DNA of 64,000 nt from Eutreptiella sp. 'Long Island Sound 2002' (Eukaryota; Euglenozoa; Euglenophyceae; Eutreptiales; Eutreptiaceae): NCBI GenBank assembly GCA_964036045.1, contig OZ038381.1, forward strand, positions 153,964,352 to 154,028,351, given 5' to 3'. Numbering within the stretch: the stretch's first letter is position 1; the number at the start of each line of letters is the position of its first letter. This document shows, piece by piece, positions 57,062 through 64,000 of the stretch. The notes beneath the pieces are model-generated. The model had not been told where the DNA came from and searched no databases. It saw only the letters and a list, made by a program, of their open reading frames with translations. The translations under genes were made by a program, and so were the position numbers.

Positions 57062-58269
57062 AGTATAGGAAGGGCACGTGCAGGGCATTGGGGGAGGAGT
57101 ATAGGAAGGGCACATGCAGGGCATTGGGGGAGGAGTATAGGAAGGGCACGTGCAGGGCATTGGGGCAGGAGTATAGGAAGGGCACATGCAGGGCATTGGG
57201 GGAGGAGTATAGGAAGGGCACGTGCAGGGCATTGGGGGAGGAGTATAGGAAGGGCACATGCAGGGCATTGGGGGAGGAGTATAGGAAGGGCACGTGCAGG
57301 GCATTGGGGGAGGAGTATAGGAAGGGCACGTGCAGGGCATTGGGGGAGGAGTATAGGAAGGGCACGTGCAGGGCATTGGGGGAGGAGTATAGGAAGGGCA
57401 CATGCAGGGCATTGGGGGAGGAGTATAGGAAGGGCACGTGCAGGGAATTGGGGGAGGAGTATAGGAAGGGCACATGCAGGGCATTGGGGGAGGAGTATAG
57501 GAAGGGCACATGCAGGGCATTGGGGGAGGAGTATAGGAAGGGCACATGCAGGGCATTGGGGGAGGAGTATAGGAAGGGCACGTGCAGGGCATTGGGGGAG
57601 GAGTATAGGAAGGGCACATGCAGGGCATTGGGGGAGGAGTATAGGAAGGGCACGTGCAGGGCATTGGGGGAGGAGTATAGGAAGGGCACGTGCAGGGCAT
57701 TGGGGGAGGAGTATAGGAAGGGCACGTGCAGGGCATTGGAGGAGGAGTATAGGAAGGGCACGTGCAGGGCATTGGGGGAGGAGTATAGGAAGGGCACATG
57801 CAGGGCATTGGGTGAGGAGTATAGGAAGGGCACGTGCAGGGCATTGGGGGAGGAGTATAGGAAGGGCACGTGCAGGGCATTGGGGGAGGAGTATAGGAAG
57901 GGCACGTGCGGGGCATTGGGGGAGGAGTATAGGAAGGGCACATGCAGGGCATTGGGGGAGGAGTATAGGAAGGGCACATGCAGGGCATTGGGGGAGGAGT
58001 ATAGGAAGGGCACATGCAGGGCATTGGGGGAGGAGTATAGGAAGGGCACATGCAGGGCATTGGGGGGGGAGTATAGGAAGGGCACATGCAGGGCATTGGG
58101 GGAGGAGTATAGGAAGGGCACGTGCAGGGCATTGCGGGAGGAGTATAGGAAGGGCACGTGCAGGGCATTGGGGGAGGAGTATAGGAAGGGCACATGCAGG
58201 GCATTGGGGGAGGAGTATAGGAAGGGCACGTGCAGGGCATTGGGGGAGGAGTATAGGAAGGGCACGTGC

Positions 58270-61190
58270 AGGGCATTGGGAGAGGAGTGTAGGAAGGGCA
58301 CATGCAGGGCATTGGGGGAGGAGTATAGGAAGGGCACGTGCAGGGCATTGGGGGAGGAGTATAGGAAGGGCACATGCAGGGCATTGGGGGAGGAGTATAG
58401 GAAGGGCACATACAGGGCATTGGGGGAGGAGTATAGGAAGAGCACGTGCAGGGCATTGGGGGAGGAGTATAGGAAGGGCACGTGCAGGGCATTGGGAGAG
58501 GAGTGTAGGAAGGGCACATGCAGGGCATTGGGGGAGGAGTATAGGAAGGGCACGTGCAGGGCATTGGGGGAGGAGTATAGGAAGGGCACGTGCAGGGCAT
58601 TGGGGGAGGAGTATAGGAAGGGCACATGCAGGGCATTGGGGGAGGAGTATAGGAAGGGCACGTGCAGGGCATTGCGGGAGGAGTATAGGAAGGGCACGTG
58701 CAGGGCATTGAGGGAGGAGTATAGGAAGGGCACATGCAGGGCATTGGGGGAGGAGTATAGGAAGGGCACATGCAGGGCATTGGGGGAGGAGTATAGGAAG
58801 GGCACATGCAGGGCATTGGGGGAGGAGTATAGGAAGGGCACATGCAGGGCATTGGGGGAGGAGTATGAGAAGGGCACATGCAGGGCATTGGGGGAGGAGT
58901 ATAGGAAGGGCACGTGCAGGGCATTGGGAGAGGAGTGTAGGAAGGGCACATGCAGGGCATTGGGGGAGGAGTATAGGAAGGGCACGTGCAGGGCATTGGG
59001 GGAGGAGTATAGGAAGGGCACGTGCAGGGCATTGGGGGAGGAGTATAGGAAGGGCACATGCAGGGCATTGGGGGAGGAGTATAGGAAGGGCACGTGCAGG
59101 GCATTGCGGGAGGAGTATAGGAAGGGCACGTGCAGGGCATTGAGGGAGGAGTATAGGAAGGGCACATGCAGGGCATTGGGGGAGGAGTATAGGAAGGGCA
59201 CATGCAGGGCATTGGGGGAGGATTATAGGAAGGGCACGTGCAGGGCATTGGGGGAGGAGTATAGGAAGGGCACGTGCAGGGCATTGGGGGAGGAGTATAG
59301 GAAGGGCACATGCAGGGCATTGGGGGAGGAGTATTGGAAGGGCACATGCAGGGCATTGGGGGAGGAGTATAGGAAGGGCACGTGCAGGGCATTGCGGGAG
59401 GAGTATAGGAAGGGCACGTGCAGGGCATTGAGGGAGGAGTATAGGAAGGGCACATGCAGGGCATTGGGGGAGGAGTATAGGAAGGGCACGTGCAGGGCAT
59501 TGGGGGAGGAGTATAGGAAGGGCACATGCAGGGCATTGGGGGAGGAGTATAGGAAGGGCACATGCAAGGCATTGGGGGAGGAGTATAGGAAGGGCACGTG
59601 CAGGGCATTGGGGGAGGAGTATAGGAAGGGCACATGCAGGGCATTGGGGGAGGAGTATAGGAAGGGCACGTGCAGGGCATTGGGGGAGGAGTATAGGAAG
59701 GGCACATGCAAGGCATTGGGGGAGGAGTATAGGAAGGGCACGTGCAGGGCATTGGGGGAGGAGTATAGGAAGGGCACATGCAGGGCATTGGGGGAGGAGT
59801 ATAGGAAGGGCACGTGCAGGGCATTGGGGGAGGAGTATAGGAAGGGCACATGCAGGGCATTGGGGGAGGAGTATAGGAAGGGCACGTGCAGGGCATTGGG
59901 GGAGGAGTATAGGAAGGGCACATGCAGGGCATTGGGGGAGGAGTATAGGAAGGGCACGTGCAGGGCATTGGGGGAGGAGTATAGGAAGGGCACGTGCAGG
60001 GCATTGCGGGAGGAGTATAGGAAGGGCACGTGCAGGGCATTGGGGGAGGAGTATAGGAAGGGCACATGCGGGGAATTGGGGGAGGAGTATAGGAAGGGCA
60101 CATGCAGGGCATTGGGGGAGGAGTATAGGAATGGCACATGCAGGGCATTGGGGGAGGAGTATAGGAAGGGCACGTGCAGGGCATTGCGGGAGGAGTATAG
60201 GAAGGGCACGTGCACGGCATTGGGGGAGGAGTATAGGAAGGGCACATGCAGGGCATTGGGGGAGGAGTATAGGAAGGGCACATGCAGGGCATTGGGGGAG
60301 GAGTATAGGAAGGGCACATGCAGGGCATTGGGGGAGGAGTATAGGAAGGGCACATGCAGGGCATTGGGGGAGGAGTATAGGAAGGGCACGTGCAGGGCAT
60401 TGGGGGAGGAGTATAGGAAGGGCACATGCAGGGCATTGGGGGAGGAGTATAGGAAGGGCACGTGCAGGGCATTGGGGGAGGAGTATAGGAAGGGCACATG
60501 CAGGGCATTGGGGGAGGAGTATAGGAAGGGCACGTGCAGGGCATTGGGGGAGGAGTATAGGAAGGGCACATGCAGGGCATTGGGGGAGGAGTATAGGAAG
60601 GGCACGTGCAGGGCATTGGGAGAGGAGTGTAGGAAGGGCACATGCAGGGCATTGGGGGAGGAGTATAGGAAGGGCACGTGCAGGGCATTGGGGGAGGAGT
60701 ATAGGAAGGGCACGAGCAGGGCATTGGGGGAGGAGTATAGGAAGGGCACATGCAGGGCATTGGGGGAGGAGTATAGGAAGGGCACATGCAAGGCATTGGG
60801 GGAGGAGTATAGGAAGGGCACGTGCAGGGCATTGGGGGAGGAGTATAAGAAGGGCACGTGCAGGGCATTGGGGGAGGAGTATAGGAAGGGCACGTGCAGG
60901 GCATTGGGGGAGGAGTATAGGAAGGGCACATGCAGGGCATTGGGGGCGGAGTATAGGAAGGGCACATGCAGGGCATTGGGGGAGGAGTATAGGAAGGGCA
61001 CGTGCAGGGCATTGCGGGAGGAGTATAGGAAGGGCACGTGCAGGGCATTGGGGGAGGAGTATAGGAAGGGCACATGCAGGGCATTGGGGGAGGAGTATAG
61101 GAAGGGCACGTGCAGGGCATTGGGGGAGGAGTATAGGAAGGGCACGTGCAGGGCATTGGGAGAGGAGTGTAGGAAGGGCACATGCAGGGC
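58270..61190 (+). repeat. Array 2 sub-zone marked by GGGAGAGGAGTGTAGG units
   Basis: A double variant, GGGAGAGG plus GTGTAGG in one unit, occurs near 58279, 58495, 58927, 60619 and 61159. The spacings are 216, 432, 1,692 and 540 bp, all multiples of 36. GAGGGAGG units (58709, 59139, 59429) and GAGTATGAGAAGG (58861) accompany it. It is not seen in array 1, so this is a locally spread lineage. Confidence 0.82.
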
Positions 61191-64000
61191 ATTGGGGGAG
61201 GAGTATAGGAAGGGCACGTGCGGGGCATTGGGGGAGGAGTATAGGAAGGGCACGTGCAGGGCATTGGGGGAGGAGTATAGGAAGGGCACATGCAGGGCAT
61301 TGGGGGAGGAGTATGGGAAGGCCACATGCAAGGCATTGGGGGAGGAGTATAGGAAGGGCACGTGCAGGGCATTGGGGGAGGAGTATAGGAAGGGCACGTG
61401 CAGGGCATTGGGGGAGGAGTATAGGAAGGGCACGTGCAGGGCATTGGGGGAGGAGTATAGGAAGGGCACATGCAGGGCATTGGGGGAGGAGTATAGGAAG
61501 GGCACATGTAGGGCATTGGGGGAGGAGTATAGGAAGGGCACGTGCAGGGCATTGGGGGAGGAGTATAGGAAGGGCACATGTAGGGCATTGGGGGAGGAGT
61601 ATAGGAAGGGCACGTGCAGGGCATTGGGGGAGGAGTATAGGAAGGGCACATGCAGGGCATTGGGGGAGGAGTATAGGAAGGGCACGTGCAGGGCATTGGG
61701 GGAGGAGTATAGGAAGGGCACGTGCAGGGCATTGGGGGAGGAGTATAGGAAGGGCACATGCAGGGCATTGGGGGAGGAGTATAGGAAGGGCACGTGCAGG
61801 GCATTGGGGGAGGAGTATAGGAAGGGCACGTGCAGGGCATTGGGGGAGGAGTATAGGAAGGGCACGTGCAGGGCATTGGGGGAGGAGTATAGGAAGGGCA
61901 CGTGCAGGGCATTGGGGGAGGAGTATAGGAAGGGCACGTGCAGGGCATTGGGGGAGGAGTATAGGAAGGGCACGTGCAGGGCATTGCGGGAGGAGTATAG
62001 GAAGGGCACGTGCAGGGCATTGGGGGAGGAGTATAGGAAGGGCACGTGCAGGGCATTGGGGGAGGAGTATAGGAAGGGCACATGCAGGGCATTGGGGGAG
62101 GAGTATAGGAAGGGCACATGCAAGGCATTGGGGGAGGAGTATAGGAAGGGCACGTGCAGGGCATTGGGGCAGGAGTATAGGAAGGGCACGTGCAGGGCAT
62201 TGGGGGAGGAGTATAGGAAGGGCACATGCAGGGCATTGGGGGAGGAGTATAGGAAGGGCACGTGCAGGGCATTGGGGGAGGAGTATAGGAAGGGCACGTG
62301 CAGGGCATTGGGGGAGGAGTATAGGAAGGGCACGTGCAGGGCATTGGGGGAGGAGTATAGGAAGGGCACATGCAGGGCATTGGGGGAGGAGTATAGGAAG
62401 GGCACGTGCAGGGCATTGGGGGAGGAGTATAGGAAGGGCACATGCAGGGCATTGGGGGAGGAGTATAGGAAGGGCACATGCAGGGCATTGGGGGAGGAGT
62501 ATAGGAAGGGCACATGCAGGGCATTGGGGGAGGAGTATAGGAGGGGCACATGCAGGGCATTGGGGGAGGAGTATAGGAAGGGCACATGCAGGGCATTGGG
62601 GGAGGAGTATAGGAAGGGCACATGCAGGGCATTGGGGGAGGAGTATAGGAAGGGCACGTGCAGGGCATTGGGGGAGGAGTATAGGAAGGACACGTGCAGG
62701 GCATTGGGGGAGGAGTATAGGAAGGGCACGTGCAGGGCATTGGAGGAGGAGTATAGGAAGGGCACGTGCAGGGCATTGGGGGAGGAGTATAGGAAGGACA
62801 CATGCAGGGCGTTGGGGGAGGAGTATAGGAAGGGCACGTGCAGGGCATTGCGGGAGGAGTATAGGAAGGGCACGTGCAGGGCATTGCGGGAGGAGTATAG
62901 GAAGGGCACGTGCAGGGCATTGGGGGAGGAGTATAGGAAGAGCACGTGCAGGGCATTGGGGGAGGAGTATAGGAAGGGCACATGCAGGGCATTGGGGGAG
63001 GAGTATAGGAAGGGCACGTGCAGGGCATTGGGGGAGGAGTATAGGAAGGGCACGTGCAGGGCATTGGGGGAGGAGTATAGGAAGGGCACATGCAGGGCAT
63101 TGGGGGAGGAGTATAGGAAGGGCACCTGCAGGGCATTGGGGGAGGAGTATAGGAAGGGCACATGTAGGGCATTGGGGGAGGAGTATAGGAAGGGCACGTG
63201 CAGGGCATTGGGGGAGGAGTATAGGAAGGGCACATGCAGGGCATTGGGGGAGGAGTATAGGAAGGGCACGTGCAGGGCATTGGGGGAGGAGTATAGGAAG
63301 GGCACGTGCAGGGCATTGGGGGAGGAGTATAGGAAGGGCACATGCAGGGCATTGGGGGAGGAGTATAGGAAGGGCACATGCAGGGCATTGGGGGAGGAGT
63401 ATAGGAAGGGCACGTGCAGGGCATTGGGGGAGGAGTATAGGAAGGGCACGCGCAGGGCATTGGGGGAGGAGTATAGGAAGGGCACATGCAGGGCATTGGG
63501 GGAGGAGTATAGGAAGGGCACATGCAAGGCATTGGGGGAGGAGTATAGGAAGGGCACGTGCAGGGCATTGGGGCAGGAGTATAGGAAGGGCACGTGCAGG
63601 GCATTGGGGGAGGAGTATAGGAAGGGCACATGCAGGGCATTGGGGGAGGAGTATAGGAAGGGCACGTGCAGGGCATTGGGGGAGGAGTATAGGAAGGGCA
63701 CGTGCAGGGCATTGGGGGAGGAGTATAGGAAGGGCACATGCAGGGCATTGGGGGAGGAGTATAGGAAGGGCACGTGCAGGGCATTGGGGGAGGAGTATAG
63801 GAAGGGCACATGCATGGCATTGGGGGAGGAGTATAGGAAGGGCACATGCAGGGCATTGGGGGAGGAGTATAGGAAGGGCACATGCAGGGCATTGGGGGAG
63901 GAGTATAGGAGGGGCACATGCAGGGCATTGGGGGAGGAGTATAGGAAGGGCACATGCAGGGCATTGGGGGAGGAGTATAGGAAGGGCACATGCAGGGCAT

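Larger units (their letters stand above)
47541..64000 (+). repeat. 36-bp satellite, array 2 (about 457 units in window)
   Basis: Same unit, strand and register type as array 1. The first GCATT is at 47544, directly after GTGTGACACC. Between 47544 and 63996 there are 457 units plus one inserted base (G9 tract at 57053-57061); the array continues past the window. The GAGTAGAGG/GAGCATAGG pair and GCGTGAGG, which are frequent in array 1, are not seen here. Private or enriched variants include GAGTAGTATAGG (about 49029, 50181, 53781, 56697), GAGTGTAGG, and GGGAGAGGAGTGTAGG in the distal part. Confidence 0.99.

Noticed and set aside
1686-64000. TATA-like core promoter in every unit (GAGTATAGGAAGG)
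   Set aside because: TATAGG is a weak match, is part of the repeat itself, and has no linked gene or start site.
1686-64000. Centromeric satellite
   Set aside because: Long homogeneous arrays with higher-order repeats also fit a centromere. I prefer subtelomere because of the TTAGG tract and the repeated composite flanks, but only location data can decide.

Overview
I see no recognisable gene in this window. Almost all of it is tandemly repeated DNA. About 93% is a 36-bp G-rich satellite in two head-to-tail arrays of the same orientation: 1686-44898, 1,200 unit lengths long, and 47541-64000, about 457 units and still running at the window edge. The rest is two GC-rich flanking stretches made of shorter tandem repeats plus a little non-repetitive sequence. 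This is satellite or subtelomeric heterochromatin of a eukaryote, not a prokaryotic or viral locus. The only clue to the organism is a short TTAGG tract, on the G-rich strand, where the first array stops (44897-44922). TTAGG is the ancestral telomere repeat of insects and many other arthropods, so an arthropod chromosome end is the best guess. With three perfect copies and a partial one, that guess is moderate at best.

Layout: (1) 1-301, a 22-bp tandem repeat whose unit carries a CCACC...GGTGG inverted repeat. (2) 302-1165, seven diverged copies of a repeat of about 128 bp, marked by CCCGTTACCAAT. (3) 1166-1685, non-repetitive CpG-rich sequence. (4) 1686-44898, 36-bp array 1. (5) 44897-44922, TTAGG tract. 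(6) 44923-45103, non-repetitive. (7) 45104-45299, a second 22-bp block, related to the first but with a CCTCC...GGAGG inverted repeat. (8) 45300-46992, fourteen copies of a repeat of about 114 bp in 228-bp dimers, marked by CCCGTYACCAA and broken once by a 22-bp island. (9) 46993-47540, non-repetitive with a T15 tract. (10) 47541-64000, 36-bp array 2.

The order 22-bp block, GTTACCAAT repeat, non-repetitive segment, 36-bp array occurs twice in the same orientation. The two non-repetitive segments share ordered sequence blocks, including an identical 17-mer. The window is therefore best read as two consecutive copies of one composite module with a telomere-like tract at the seam. The closest familiar architecture is yeast subtelomeric Y' tandems separated by internal telomere tracts. 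This composite module is the main candidate for something undescribed.

Within array 1 the 36-bp register is unbroken from 1693 to 41940 (1,118 unit lengths) and then loses one base. Array 2 gains one base at a G9 tract (57053-57061). Variation is otherwise almost all substitution. The dominant polymorphism is CACGTG versus CACATG at unit position 30. Variant units travel together in higher-order repeats and segmental duplications of 396, 720, 1,800, 2,916, 2,988, 3,420 and 7,596 bp offset, all multiples of 36. Because 36 is divisible by 3, five of six frames stay open over long distances. The resulting giant reading frames, up to 9,890 codons, are by-products of the repeat and not genes.
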